Assembly: GCA_003254905.1 (NCBI GenBank)
Contig: QANU01030946.1
Span: 34,538-98,537, forward strand
Origin: Nissolia schottii
Lineage: Eukaryota > Streptophyta > Magnoliopsida > Fabales > Fabaceae
DNA length: 64,000 nucleotides
Direction of reading: 5' to 3'
Shown piece by piece: positions 11,414 to 23,072 of this stretch. The notes below the pieces were generated by a model. It was not told the origin of the DNA and did no database searches. It saw nothing but the letters and a program-made list of their open reading frames with translations. How positions within the stretch are numbered: position 1 is the stretch's first letter; each line of letters starts with the position of its first letter. Made by a program: the position numbers and the translations under genes.

Positions 11414-14400
11414 TGTAACATCCCGTATTTTTCCCCCTTAGTAAAATATTTTTCCATTTAGTAAAATGTTCGTAAAAAGAAATAAAATAATGTATAAATG
11501 AATTTAGGAAGAGAAAAACCTAAAGCGTCGGTAAAACGGAAGTCGGTTTAGTTTTGGACAATTTCTGGACCAATCGGGAATTTTTCCGGATACCGAAAGT
11601 AACCGTAAAATACACTAATAAAATAATAATTCCCCGAATATCTCCACCGGACTCAATTACTCATAAGGGAAAATTATTAGATAACAATGGCAGGTCTGGA
11701 ATATTTTTCAGACAACCTCACGCAGAGTGCCGGTACTGCGAACAATAAAAACCAGATCAAGCATGGTCAAAATTGGACTGACAAGATCATGTTTATCCAT
11801 AGTAGATATTTACATATAATATACTATTATATAACATAATAATCTTAATGAATAAATAATAATAATAATATAATAATATTAATATGTATAATATATGTAT
11901 ATATAATACAATAAGAATAGTATATAATATATTAAATATATATGTATAAGGATGGTGGGGTGGGGGGCTGCCCCTGATTCCATTCTAATTTGTTTTCTTT
12001 CTTCCCCCTCCCCTGACGCCGACTTCTTTCTTTTTCTTTGCCCTTTCTCCCTGATGCCATTTCTTTTTTATTTTCTTTCCTTATTCTTTGATTTTTATTT
12101 CTCCCTGAAGCCTTATGCTTCAATTTGTTCCTTTGTTTCCTTTCTTTATTTCTTGGCTTTCTTCATTTCTTTGGCTCTCTCTTTATTTCTTTGTTTTTCC
12201 CTGAAGCTTATGCTTCGTTGCTTCTCTTTTCTTTCTTCGTTTTGTTTTCTTTCTTTGTTTTTCCTGGTTCGTTGGTGCACTGCTGTGATGTTGCCAGACC
12301 CCGGAAAAATAGGAGGATCGTCATGGAAGTGTTCAGTAAATTTTTCTCTTTACTTCTACCGTTTCCAAACTAGATTTGGAGGTGAGTAGTCCGATCACCC
12401 CTGTCTATGAGATTTTTAACTGTATATTTATGTATGTATTTTTTAGTAGGAAAAATTAGAAATATTATGAGAAAAATATGGAGTTAGTGATGCTTGAAGG
12501 ATTTTTAGAAATATTGAGGTTAGGAAAATATAACTGTATTGGCTGGAACTGTGTAGGAAGCCTCAGTAAGCACTGAGAAAAGAAATTCTATTTTTGGACG
12601 CTATGACTTTCCCACTGAGCGACCGAGCACAGGACGACTTCCCCTACACTTCTTCCTCACCGGACAACTCCCCACAGGTGGATAACTCTAGTTCCTCACC
12701 TATTGATGGTGGATGCTTGACTATGTAATTCTGTGTGTGTGTGTGTGTATGTTTCCTTACACATATGTTGATGTGTGTTAGCATTTATGTTAGGGCCTAG
12801 GAAGATGACTCTGAAGGGTCTTGTGACCTGGACTAGATAGGTTTATTATGTATGTAATATGTGTAAAAGCTGTGGAATATGTGAAATATATGCTGTATGT
12901 GGATATGTGAAATATATGCCGTATGTGAACATGTGAATTACATGTAGTATGTGACATAATAGGTAGCATTCCATGCATTCATGATAAGCCCAGTTTAAAG
13001 GATTAGAAATAACTCCGAGATAAATAAAGATTCTGAAATGAACCATAGGGAACAAGTATGCCATGCTGCAGGTACAAGTATGCTATGCTGCAGGTACCCC
13101 AAAATGCTGAACATGCTGTTGAACCAGGGCCAATGCCCAATGCTGCTGAAAAGGCTAAATGCCATATGCTGAAAAGGGCCAATGCCCAATGCTGCTGAAA
13201 AGGCTAAATGCCTCATGCTAAAAAGGGCTAAATGCCCAATAGGCTGTGATCACGTGAGCCAACTATGATCCCACTTCAGGAGGTCGAGGCATCCTGAATG
13301 TGGAAGCCCGCCACAGGTGTGTCTATATGGCATACCTGGAGGTGTGCGGTTACCACGCCTATGCATTGTCGAAAGGGGGCAAGCTTAGGTGGGGTTACAA
13401 TATCCGCCCACTGTCGAGGGGTCCCAAGGGGGCACACGGCAGGTGAAAGCCCACCGCAGGAAGGTCTAGACAGTGTCGGCCTACACTGAGGGTGCGAGGT
13501 TATTCCGTCATACTAGTGTCAACAGAGGACATTACTATGGTGGGAATAACACTTATTTTGTTATGCTGTTATGCTGTATGCTGTCACATTCTGCCATGCA
13601 CTCGTATATTCTGTGACATGTTTATTATGTTGATTCTGTCATATTTCTGCTGATGATTATGTTGATTCTGTCATATTTCTGTTGATGACTATGTTAGGCA
13701 CACTCTGATATTTATTCTGTTGATTCTGTCATGTTTATGCTGAAACTTATGTGGAAACATATTCTGAGGATCCTGTGATGTGTATTCTGATCACTCTGTC
13801 ATGCATACCCTGATGATTGTATTATGCTGGATTGAATTCTGAGTGTATTCGGTGATGTATTCTGATTATTTCAGATGTATATTTCTGCCGTTATGTCGTA
13901 CCATCAAGAGCACGCTCGAGACGGATTTCACGAAATGTTAATCAGCACGAGAATGTAGTAAGCAAGAGTAGTTCCCATGTCACATAATAATGCTGATAAA
14001 GTCGTTCAGATAGGCCAGATAATAAATGGTAGGCTGTTTAGTATATATGTTCACTTAGAAATCTCTGAGCGGCCTGAAGTCCGACATAATCTGGTACGCG
14101 ACTCAGGAACTAAAGTTATTTCCACTGAGAACCTACCGTTCTCATCTCCACTATTTTATGACTTCAGGTACCAAAGATGCCTCATATTTTGTGAATGCTG
14201 ATAAGCCGCCGCAGCACCATGAACGGCCGTGATAGTAGATGGACTTAAAAAGCTAGATGCCAGGATTTTTGCCAAAGGCCTACTGAGTAATGTTCCAGTA
14301 GCCTTGTATTCTGATGTTATATATGTCAGATTCTGTAGATGATATTTCAGTTTATGTACCTGTTATGTGTAGCTTACTTACTGTATATACAACTATGTGA

Positions 14401-14660
14401 CGGATATGATGAACCACATGAATGTATAATAAATGCTTTATTAATATACTGTTATACGCTTGTTTATATTATTCTTTCTGACACATGGCTCTATTTTAGT
14501 ATTTATCCACTGTAAATGAAAAGTTTTAAAATTGGTCCTTATTTTCTTAAGCCACTATTTTCGAAAGATAACTATGGACTAAGGTATTCCGACCGAGTAG
14601 AGAACAACCTAGTGAGCATTGTTTACTACGTACGGGTAAACAGTTAGCTAGGGTGTTTCA
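11414..14660 (+). mobile_element. Solo LTR I, 3247 bp, TSD GCTTG
   Basis: Begins TGTAACATCCCG and ends GGGTGTTTCA, flanked by GCTTG (11409-11413, 14661-14665). One LTR with a TSD and no interior is the product expected from LTR-LTR recombination. Contains an AT-rich stretch (11820-11950), a pyrimidine-rich block (11990-12270), a (GT)n run near 12733, a 22-bp tandem pair near 13050-13095, the GGGC-loop-GCCC hairpin array (13126-13236) and about 36-bp tandem units near 13620-13735. Same subfamily as LTRs G and H near the right end. Confidence 0.85.
13126..13236 (+). repeat. GGGC-loop-GCCC hairpin array in solo LTR I
   Basis: Five short inverted repeats: GGGCCAATGCCC twice, GGCTAAATGCC twice, GGGCTAAATGCCC once, separated by AATGCTGCTGAAAA-type spacers. 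LTR H carries the reverse-complement version near 62332-62413. Confidence 0.65.
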
Positions 14661-15441
14661 GCTTGTATCCATGTAACTTTTACATATGAATCTATCGTTT
14701 TCTTATGATTTGCTTGAATGATTTTACACTTAATGCTAGTCTTGCTTAATGTCTTGATTCTTGATTTGGGATTTAGTTGTATGAACGACAGTTATGCTAA
14801 TTAAATCATAACCAAATTAAGGTCAACATCATTATGCTTAACTAGATTCTAGACTTGAACGTTGTGAACGAAAGTTACAACCATTAGAGTCGAAATTAAA
14901 CCATTTCATCTAATCTTGTTGCCATAACTGGAATAAAGATTAGCCGTTTTAACATCTGAAATAATGTTCGCGTACTTTATTAAGCTCATGTGCGAAAATG
15001 ACAGTTTAACAAAAGAAACCTGTCATCTTGTCATGCGCGAAAGTGATGACAAGTTAAGAACTGGTGGCGGGCAATCAACTAATAGTTCTATGTAATAAGT
15101 GATTGGATGCATGAAACTATGATATGATTAAAATTCCCAACAAGCTCCGGATCTACCTCTGATTTGTTTCCTATTTACTTTTATGTCATTCCTTCATTGT
15201 TTAATTAAACGAACTCAAGAACGGTATTTTTGCAAGTCTCTGTGGATTTGACGACTATACTGCAATTGGATTCCTTTGGAATCTGAAAGCCGTAAAGTAG
15301 GATATATATATATATATATATATAAATTTAATTTGAACGACAAAAGTGCATAGAAGCTTTCTACGAGCTTGGCACGGTTGTGACAAAACCAAAGCTGTGT
15401 CAAGATCCTAGAAAGTGGTTAAAAAGGCTTTCATCAGCTCT

Positions 15442-16667
15442 GCGTAGCAGTTAGTAAAAACGCAATAACTTAAGCTACAGATATTGGATTGAGGTGGTTC
15501 AAATTCTAGTTAAAGATAAGAGAGAGATCTAAAACTTTGTGGTTGATGTCAAGACAAGATTCGTGCTCAGAGATCCGCTCAGCACCCCGTTGAGCGGCCC
15601 ACTCAGCGCCACTGCCCTTTTTGAAAGTCAGCACTGCCAGCAGCCAAAGAAGACTCAGAAAATTCAAGCCGCCTTCACCTAACTCCACTGAGCGCACCGC
15701 TGAGCCAACCAAGCGGCTGAAGTTTTGCCTATATAAAGGAAGGCACCCCTGCAACTCAAATAATCCTATCCCTTCCCCTATCAGAATTCACTCCTTTATA
15801 TTTTTCATTTGTATTCCAAATCCTAGGTTAGTTTAGCAACAACGAGGAGGTCAGTGACGGAGCCAAGAGTGATCAAGGAAGCACAACGGTCGTTGTCGTG
15901 ACAGCGTGAGAACGTGTCATGGTAAGTGTCCATCACCTTGCCTCTGAGATTATCTTGTAAGATGGATTTATAATCATTTTGTTGTTGGGATTTTGATAAT
16001 TATCATAGCATGATTGTATCCATGTAACTTTTGCATTATGAATTTATCACTGTATATGATTTGCTTGAATGGATTTTATGCTTAATGCTTGTTTTAGCTT
16101 AGGTGCCTAAAGCATGATTTCAAACTGCATGATTGCATGCGAAAGTGGCATCATAAGTTGGAACTAAATCAATTCATTTGGTAAACCTGATTGCTAGAAA
16201 TAGAGTTAGGGTTATTAGTCATTTTTAACATCTGGATTAACGTTGGTCTACTTTGTTAAGTTTGTGCACGAAAGTGACAGCATAATGAAGGAAACCTAAT
16301 GATCTTTTCATGCTCAAAAGAGATGAACAAGATACAAACTAGTGGCGAGCAATCAAAGAAATGATAATTCTGATATTGAGTAAATGGATACATGAACTAT
16401 AACAGGATTCAATTCCCAACAAGATTCCTGATCTATCTCTCATTTGTTGCCTATTTATCTTTTATGTTATTTATTTACTTATCTAAATATCAATCAAATT
16501 ACCAATCTTTCACTTTATTGTTTAATTAACAAACTCAAGAATGGAAGCTGTGCAACTTTTTGTGGATACGACTATACCTGACTATATTGCAATTGGATCC
16601 CTTGAGGATCTGAAAGTTGTAAAGAAGGATATACATTAAATGACGAAAGTGCAAAAAGTTTTGAATA
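15442..16667 (+). repeat. 5' LTR of element 2, 3' part
   Basis: Continues 4986-5204 after the TR-GAG 1 insertion. Has CGCTCAGCG-like boxes (15568-15715), a TATA-like CTATATAAAGG near 15730, an ATG-GTAAGT splice-donor-like site near 15918-15926 as in TR-GAG LTRs, and an end that aligns with the TR-GAG LTR end but reads GAATA rather than CATCA. No genes. Confidence 0.75.
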
Positions 16668-16671
16668 AAAT

Positions 16672-16689
16672 TGGCACCGTTGCCGGGGA
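16672..16689 (+). other. Primer-binding site of element 2, tRNA-Asp type
   Basis: TGGCACCGTTGCCGGGGA, one mismatch to the tRNA-Asp complement (A for G at the fifth base), directly after the LTR. Confidence 0.75.
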
Positions 16690-16828
16690 GTTGCGTCATT
16701 ATAAATGCATCGCTTAAGTTTTGTTAATTTATGCAAGTGTAAATATTGTAGGTAGTTTCTTATTTTGTTTTGTTTTGTTTTATTATCTTGTTTTTAATCC
16801 TCTTGGCTAGTATGTACTGTTCTTAGTT

Positions 16829-17055
16829 ATGCAAGGTACCAGCAAAGCTAGGAACAAGGAAATAGTCAACCGACACCAAGCTAAATCCAAAGGAGTCATG
16901 AAAAGCAGTTACTATTCCGCGTGCAAGTTGGCAGAAACAAATTTTGGTAAGAGGATGTGCATAGGACCACTTCAGCAGTGGCCTATTTTGCTAAACAATG
17001 AAAAGGAAATAGGCGTCAAGCTAATGACGTAAAACAAGCGCTCCCTGGGAGGCAG
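16829..17055 (+). pseudogene. Gag remnant of element 2 plus post-gag hairpin
   Basis: A 67-codon frame starts ATGCAAGGTACC at the place where TR-GAG gag starts TTGCGAGGTAAAACT, but it loses all capsid and knuckle similarity. It runs into the conserved GCGTC...CTGGGAGGCAGCC block (17004-17055). Best read as an internally deleted gag: the coding part was lost while the RNA block was kept. 17056-17634 is AT-rich with nothing recognisable. Confidence 0.55.
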
Positions 17056-17635
17056 CCTAGTATTAGTAAGTAATATGTGTTTTGTGTATTTTTTAATGAT
17101 TTCTGTGTTTAAATAGGCTTTCTAGTTTTTATTAGGCATGTTGAACGTGTTCAAAAGCTTAGAATTCATGAATTCCAAGACTATGAAGAAACGGACCATA
17201 ACTTGTGTTTTCACTTTAAAATGGCATAGGAATTGGATTTTGTATAAATTCTATACAAAGTCGGTAGTTCAATGGCAAGACAAGTCCAATTCATGCCAAA
17301 GAAGGTGTAAGAATGATTGGTTTGCAAAAAGAAACCATTTTTCAAAGTTTGACATGTTAACTGTATGGTTTTTGATTGCAAAAATAGTCAATTTTTGGTC
17401 TTTTCTGCATAAATTAAAGTGAAACTGTATTTCCAGCCTTGGACAAGCTCAATTACATGTATTATGTTAGTATTATGGTGTTAGAATAAATTTTTAATGC
17501 TTGTGATGAATGGTGAAGTTAATTGATGGTTAGGTTCACGATTTTGCATATTTTGGAACCTAAAAGAGTGATTTTGAAGATTTGTGTATAAAATGGAATT
17601 GTTATGCTTTCAACATGTTTCAATAAAGTATTATN

Positions 17636-18850
17636 ATCCTAGAAAGTGGTTAAAAAGGCTTTCATCAGCTCTGCGTAGCAGTTAGTAAAAACGCGATAAC
17701 TTAAGCTACAGATATTGGATTGAGGTGGTTCAAATTCTAGTTAAAGATAAGAGAGAGATCTAAAACTTTGTGGTTGATGTCAAGACAAGATTCGTGCTCA
17801 GAGATCCGCTCAGCACCCCGTTGAGCGGCCCACTCAGCGCCACTGCCCTTTTTGAAAGTCAGCACTGCCAGCAGCCAAAGAAGACTCAGAAAATTCAAGC
17901 CGCCTTCACCTAACTCCACTGAGCGCACCGCTGAGCCAACCAAGCGGCTGAAGTTTTGCCTATATAAAGGAAGGCACCCCTGCAACTCAAATAATCCTAT
18001 CCCTTCCCCTATCAGAATTCACTCCTTTATATTTTTCATTTGTATTCCAAATCCTAGGTTAGTTTAGCAACAACGAGGAGGTCAGTGACGGAGCCAAGAG
18101 TGATCAAGGAAGCACAACGGTCGTTGTCGTGACAGCGTGAGAACGTGTCATGGTAAGTGTCCATCACCTTGCCTCTGAGATTATCTTGTAAGATGGATTT
18201 ATAATCATTTTGTTGTTGGGATTTTGATAATTATCATAGCATGATTGTATCCATGTAACTTTTGCATTATGAATTTATCACTGTATATGATTTGCTTGAA
18301 TGGATTTTATGCTTAATGCTTGTTTTAGCTTAGGTGCCTAAAGCATGATTTCAAACTGCATGATTGCATGCGAAAGTGGCATCATAAGTTGGAACTAAAT
18401 CAATTCATTTGGTAAACCTGATTGCTAGAAATAGAGTTAGGGTTATTAGTCATTTTTAACATCTGGATTAACGTTGGTCTACTTTGTTAAGTTTGTGCAC
18501 GAAAGTGACAGCATAATGAAGGAAACCTAATGATCTTTTCATGCTCAAAAGAGATGAACAAGATACAAACTACTGGCGAGCAATCAAAGAAATGATAATT
18601 CTGATATTGAGTAAATGGATACATGAACTATAACAGGATTCAATTCCCAACAAGATTCCTGATCTATCTCTCATTTGTTGCCTATTTATCTTTTATGTTA
18701 TTTATTTACTTATCTAAATATCAATCAAATTACCAATCTTTCACTTTATTGTTTAATTAACAAACTCAAGAATGGAAGCTGTGCAACTTTTTGTGGATAC
18801 GACTATACCTGACTATATTGCAATTGGATCCCTTGAGGATCTGAAAGTTG
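17636..18850 (+). repeat. Redundant copy of 15405-16619
   Basis: Same length (1215 bp) and nearly identical sequence to 15405-16619; two substitutions noticed. It includes the last 32 bp of TR-GAG 1, so it is not a second LTR of element 2. Bounded by single N characters at 17635 and 18851. Most likely an unmerged assembly overlap or haplotype. Confidence 0.85.
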
Positions 18851-18851
18851 N

Positions 18852-20810
18852 TCGCTCAGCGGCACCCCTATCTCGTTCAGCGGCCTAAAGACTATAATGG
18901 TCATTGGTCATTGGTCATTCCCTTTCTTCTAACTCAGCATAGTAGTTTGCATTCTTTACTTCTACTTTCATGTTCTTACTCATCCTTGCTCACTTACCAT
19001 GCAAATTCTCTTGTTTACTTTGTGAATCAACTTGGTGTGGCTGCTAGTTCTCTTCAATTTCATTCTCTTGTTTTACTCTTTGAATAAACGAACTGTAACT
19101 TACATGTTTGGGGAAATATGTGAATCTCATGAGTTAATTGCTTAATTCCCTCTATATTTAGATTGCTAGTTACAGGTTCTTGTTGTTATTGGGTTCCAAT
19201 TGCTGAATCAATGCGTGTAAGTCATGATGCCTTAATCATTTGCAATTTGAGGATCCTGTTATGGAACGATAAAATTGGAAACCTTGTGGTTTAATTGCTT
19301 AGGCTTAAGCCTCTTAGTGCTAATATTTTATTTGGTTGCTGATTGAAGCACTTAGACCTTGAACCTTAAGATCAATTTCAAGATTTCAAAATTTGTATCC
19401 TGCAAATAGCAAAAATTCTTGTTTCAAATTGAAAGGTGAAAAATGAACTAAATATGAAATTGAAATTCCTAGTTGGTTTAAGATTGAAAATTTACAAATT
19501 GGAGATTTTTCAATTTCAGATTTCATATGCACCTTGTGCGAGAAATGAATATGATATGACCTAGTTTGAAAATTGAAATGCATATCCTGTTTCATGTTAA
19601 AATGCATTTATTGTAGGAACTTCTGCCTGCAAACTTCTAATGCGGGAATTTCTGACCGCAGAACTTCTATTGCATGAATTTCTGACTGCATACGATTCAT
19701 ATATTGTTTCATGTTTGATCATTAGTTATGACAGGAATTTCTGACTGCATAACTTCATACGGGAACTTCTGACTGTAATAGCAGGAATTTCTGACTGCAT
19801 ATGATTCAACCATACAAGCATGACAAATCATACTTGGTTATATCATCTCTCTAATGCTTCTCATATTGTTATTTGGGTAAAGGATTTTCTCATTGTTTTA
19901 TAGGCCTAAAAGCAATAGAGAACCCTATCAAAAATTTTCAAGAGAGAAAAATCATTTCTATTATGTTATAGAGGAAAAGAGCATGAGTCTTCAGAGGAAG
20001 ATGAGCCTCAATTTCCTCAACCCACTTCAACACCAACATGATTGGCCTGAGGACAGGCCTATTCTACATATAGGGAGTGAACCGCTGAGAAATTCATCAA
20101 CATGGGACATTTTAAATTTTCTAGCACCTTACGTTTGAATTTTGTTTTAGATTTTGCTCATAGACTTGTTTGCCTGAGAATTTTCATTACACAATGCTGG
20201 TTTACTTTACATTAGAGTGATGCATGAACAACCAAATACTTAAAGGAATTGAATTGGTTTATAAAAAAGCATGAATCTAGGACGGATTCATTGTGATTTC
20301 ACTCATAGGTACCATAACATGTACAGGTGTATTTTTCTACCTGATTGCATGAGCATAACCTTGAAAATTTTTTGAAATCAAGGAAAATAGACCTGAACCA
20401 GGTGAGGGAGTGTGACCTAAACACTGGAAATATAGAGAGAATTGCCATTTGTTTTGCAAAGTTGAATTTGTTTGAGTCTCTGGTTTTGATAAATTATATG
20501 GAAATGATAGGAAAGGATCAAGGCATTTTGTTCATTAGCACTTAAACCCACTTGGCCAAATAGCCTACCTGGATTAGGAATATCCCTTGCTACCCCAATT
20601 AAGCCTTAGCATGAAAATTTTGTTGATTTGTGCATAATCCCTAGCCTTGAAAGAAAAACAAATGACTTTCCTTACTTTCTATGTTAAGAGAGCATTTTTT
20701 GTGGAGTGTGTGCAAATATCTAAGATTGGCATTTGTGGTATTTTTGTAAAAGAAAAAGAATTGAAACTAGGTGGAATAGAATAAAAATTGTGCTGAATAT
20801 GGAAAACCCG
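18852..20810 (+). other. Non-coding 3' interior of element 2
   Basis: No convincing gene. 19600-20800 is diverged but collinear with the TR-GAG 3' interior (for example GAGCATGAGTCTTCAGAGG near 19979). 18852-19600 is unassigned AT-rich sequence starting with two CGCTCAGCG-like boxes. It stops abruptly at about 20810. Confidence 0.6.
19611..19805 (+). repeat. GAAWTTCTG hairpin array, element 2 version
   Basis: About six units with loop GAA(C/T)TTCTG(A/C). Clear stems: TTGTAG/CTGCAA (one T-G pair), TGCGG/CCGCA, TACGG/CTGTA (one G-T pair), GCAG/CTGC. Two units have weakened stems. The order differs from the TR-GAG arrays. Confidence 0.6.
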
Positions 20811-21451
20811 CCAAGATAATAATCAGTAGGATTTTAGTATGCATGCTCACTTAGAAACCCCTGAACGGCCGGGAGGATAACCGAGAAAATAAACCATTGT
20901 TAGTGCTAAGGAACCCCACTGAGGACCAAGTGTTCTCACCCCCACCCACTCGGCTATGGATCCCGCAGGTGTGCAGAATGAATGGATTGATCTGAGGGAC
21001 GTCTGATAGACGACAGAGGATTGCAACAAATCAAAGCCAAGGCAAAGGGATGACAGTGACATTAGGTTGATATATGTTTTGTCTTATTACTTATGACTTT
21101 TATATGTTTGTGTAAATATGTATTATTATTGCAATGTGTACCTATGTGGGACCCTGTTTGTAATTATATATATATATATATATACACATGTACTCTTCAT
21201 GATCTAATGCGGTTCCCACTCAACTTATGTTCGATGCTAACGATTGTTGTTATATATTGTCTAAACCACGCACGGCTCCTACTTTACAAATGATAATGCA
21301 CAAGAACGATTTTCAAATGGGTCCATATTTTCATATAAATATATATTAGAAAAGTTATAAGTAAGGGCTGAAGGTAACCCGACACAACGGATAACAACCC
21401 TGTGAGCATTGCTTACTACCATGGAAGTGAGTAGTTAGTAGGGGTGTTACA
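20811..21451 (+). mobile_element. Tekay-like LTR, 3' part
   Basis: Ends GGGGTGTTACA at 21451. Overlaps in content with LTR A (AATCAGTAGGATTTTAGTATGCATG near 20819 matches 4800), so it is not simply the other half of LTR A. An AT run lies near 21165-21183. Confidence 0.7.
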
Positions 21452-21797
21452 GATTACATAGGCTATTAATCGATTACTAGGCTTAAAAGTCATATGGTTA
21501 ATCGATTATGGCAGTTTTGTAATCGATTACTTGTTGGCTATATCAATTTTTATTCTTTCTTTAGCCATTTGTGTATTCGATTATACTTCTCCTCTCTCTC
21601 AAAGTCACTCTTCTTCATTGTTCTTCATTATTTCTTCATCTTTTCTCAGCCAAAACACCTTCACAAAAACCGTGTATGTTTGAGGTTTTGGCTTCAAAAT
21701 CTTTCCTTGTTCTTACTTCCATCTCCATCAAAACCAAACTTGGTATCATTCTCATCTCTTTTCTACAAAACCGAATCCGCCTCTTCCTTTTTCAACA

Positions 21798-22930
21798 ATG
21801 GCTGTTTCAGGTTCTGGCTCAGGCTCCAAGAGAGCACGAACTAAGAATGTAGGATATGGTCTGGATCCCTTGAACATCTCTCAGCTTTTGACAACCGACG
21901 AGCAGAAGAAACGGTTTCTGTCACGTTTCCTGGAGCGACCAATTTTGACTCCAAAATACGGTATTCTTAACACCTTCTCTTCTGCTGGGTTAGAATTTCC
22001 TGATATGTTTGAGTTTCAAGGGTTGTTAGACTTTGTTTCACTGCATGGTTCATTTTACCCTGAGTTAGTAAAAGCTTTTTACCGTAATCTGAAGTATCTG
22101 AATAATAAGTTAGTCTCCCAAGTCAAAGATGTAGACATTGTTATGTCTTTAGAAGACTTGGGAAACTGTTTGGGAGTTCCGTATGAAGGAAGAAAGTTAA
22201 GTGCTGAAATACTCTGTCCATGGCAAGCCTTTAACAGAAAGACTTTCTACCAGAGTCTGTGTCACTTCTCAGAGGCACAACTCCCCAGATATCTAATCAT
22301 GCACAGATTAGTGATTTGGAACTGCAGATTACATATGGGTTGAAAACTAAGGAGAAAATAAATTGGGCTTATTTGGTACAGCAGCATATGCTCCTTCAGT
22401 GTGATCGTGCTGGGGCACTGCCTTATGCTCCTGCCATATCGCAGATCTTTCAGAACTATGGAGTGCCTGTAGCAGGAGAATTTGTTCTGAAGGTTGATGT
22501 TAAAACTCAGAAGATCGACATCGACATTCTGCCTAAGCTGGGCATCTATCAAGATGTAGATGGGGTGTTCAAGCACAAGGCTGACTCCAGAGATTCTACT
22601 CCGCATCGTCCATCATCTACGTCTACTACATCTTCTCCTCCTATCATTCCTTCGACTTCATCCAGTTCAGATGGCCAGTTTCAGATGATTCTAGATCGCT
22701 GGATCAGATGCAGGCTACCTACACCACACACTTTGACGACATCGATGGCCGCATTGACTCGCTTCAGACCGACCTTCACGGCGACATCGAACGCTTGGCC
22801 AAACGTGTTGAAGACCTCGCCTCCATCCAAAATGATGTTTCCCTCGACCATATTCACTTCTCAAGCAACGCTGAACCGTGATTAGTGTCTTAGTACTTTC
22901 TTTGTATTTTTTTGTTAATGGTTGTATTTT
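21798..22930 (+). pseudogene. Env-like ORF of a SIRE-type element, frameshifted
   Basis: The first frame (from ATG 21798) runs 181 codons with a Ser/Lys-rich N-terminus, then a domain resembling the plant 'putative transposon protein' family found in env-like ORFs (motifs LVKAFYRNLKYL, SLEDLGNCLGVPY). Similarity moves to another frame near 22285 (KINWAYLVQQHM follows) and again near 22690, where a coiled-coil-like tail is encoded. At least two indels, so no intact product. Role of such proteins is unproven. Assignment is by motif recollection. Confidence 0.55.
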
Positions 22931-23072
22931 TCTTTCTGGCTTGACATTTTAATTTGATTTTTTTATTGTAATAGGTTAATTACTTATATTTGCTTTAGTT
23001 GAACTTCTGATTAGTTTTAACTATTGTTTATGTTGTGTGGATTGTTTATGATTAATTAATACTCATGTTTTC

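Larger units (their letters stand above)
5205..15436 (+). mobile_element. TR-GAG 1: complete gag-only LTR retrotransposon with TSD
   Basis: Flanked by 5-bp target-site duplications GCTCT (5200-5204 and 15437-15441). 5' LTR 5205-6870, tRNA-Asp primer-binding site at 6875, a decayed gag (7053-8505), about 2 kb of non-coding interior, polypurine tract 10520-10529, and a 3' LTR from 10530 split by a solo LTR. There is no protease, RT or integrase, which matches the published idea of terminal-repeat retrotransposons with a GAG domain; it must be mobilised in trans. Net length without the nested insertion is about 7.0 kb. The gag style and primer type suggest an Athila-like partner (inference). Confidence 0.9.
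10530..15436 (+). repeat. 3' LTR of TR-GAG 1, split by a solo LTR
   Basis: Pieces 10530-11413 and 14666-15436 together match the 5' LTR. TATA box at 11109-11119. The break occurs in the leader downstream of the splice-donor-like site. It ends TTTCATCA at 15436, followed by TSD GCTCT. Confidence 0.88.
4986..20810 (+). mobile_element. Element 2: gag-depleted relative of the TR-GAGs, nested and rearranged
   Basis: 5' LTR in two pieces (4986-5204 and 15442-16667) separated by the TR-GAG 1 insertion. It is followed by a tRNA-Asp-type primer-binding site, a vestigial 67-codon gag start, the conserved post-gag hairpin sequence, and a long non-coding interior with the GAAWTTCTG hairpin array. No 3' LTR is seen: at about 20810 the interior runs straight into an unrelated LTR, so the 3' end was deleted or mis-assembled. 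Two single-N joins (17635, 18851) fall inside it. LARD-like by structure. Confidence 0.65.

Noticed and set aside
11952-12389. Overlapping Phe/Ser/Leu-rich frames of up to 145 codons
   Set aside because: Produced by a pyrimidine-rich block inside a solo LTR; no homologue recognised and not kept in related LTRs.
17636-18850. 3' LTR of element 2
   Set aside because: It carries the last 32 bp of TR-GAG 1, which a true 3' LTR would lack, and is bounded by N joins.
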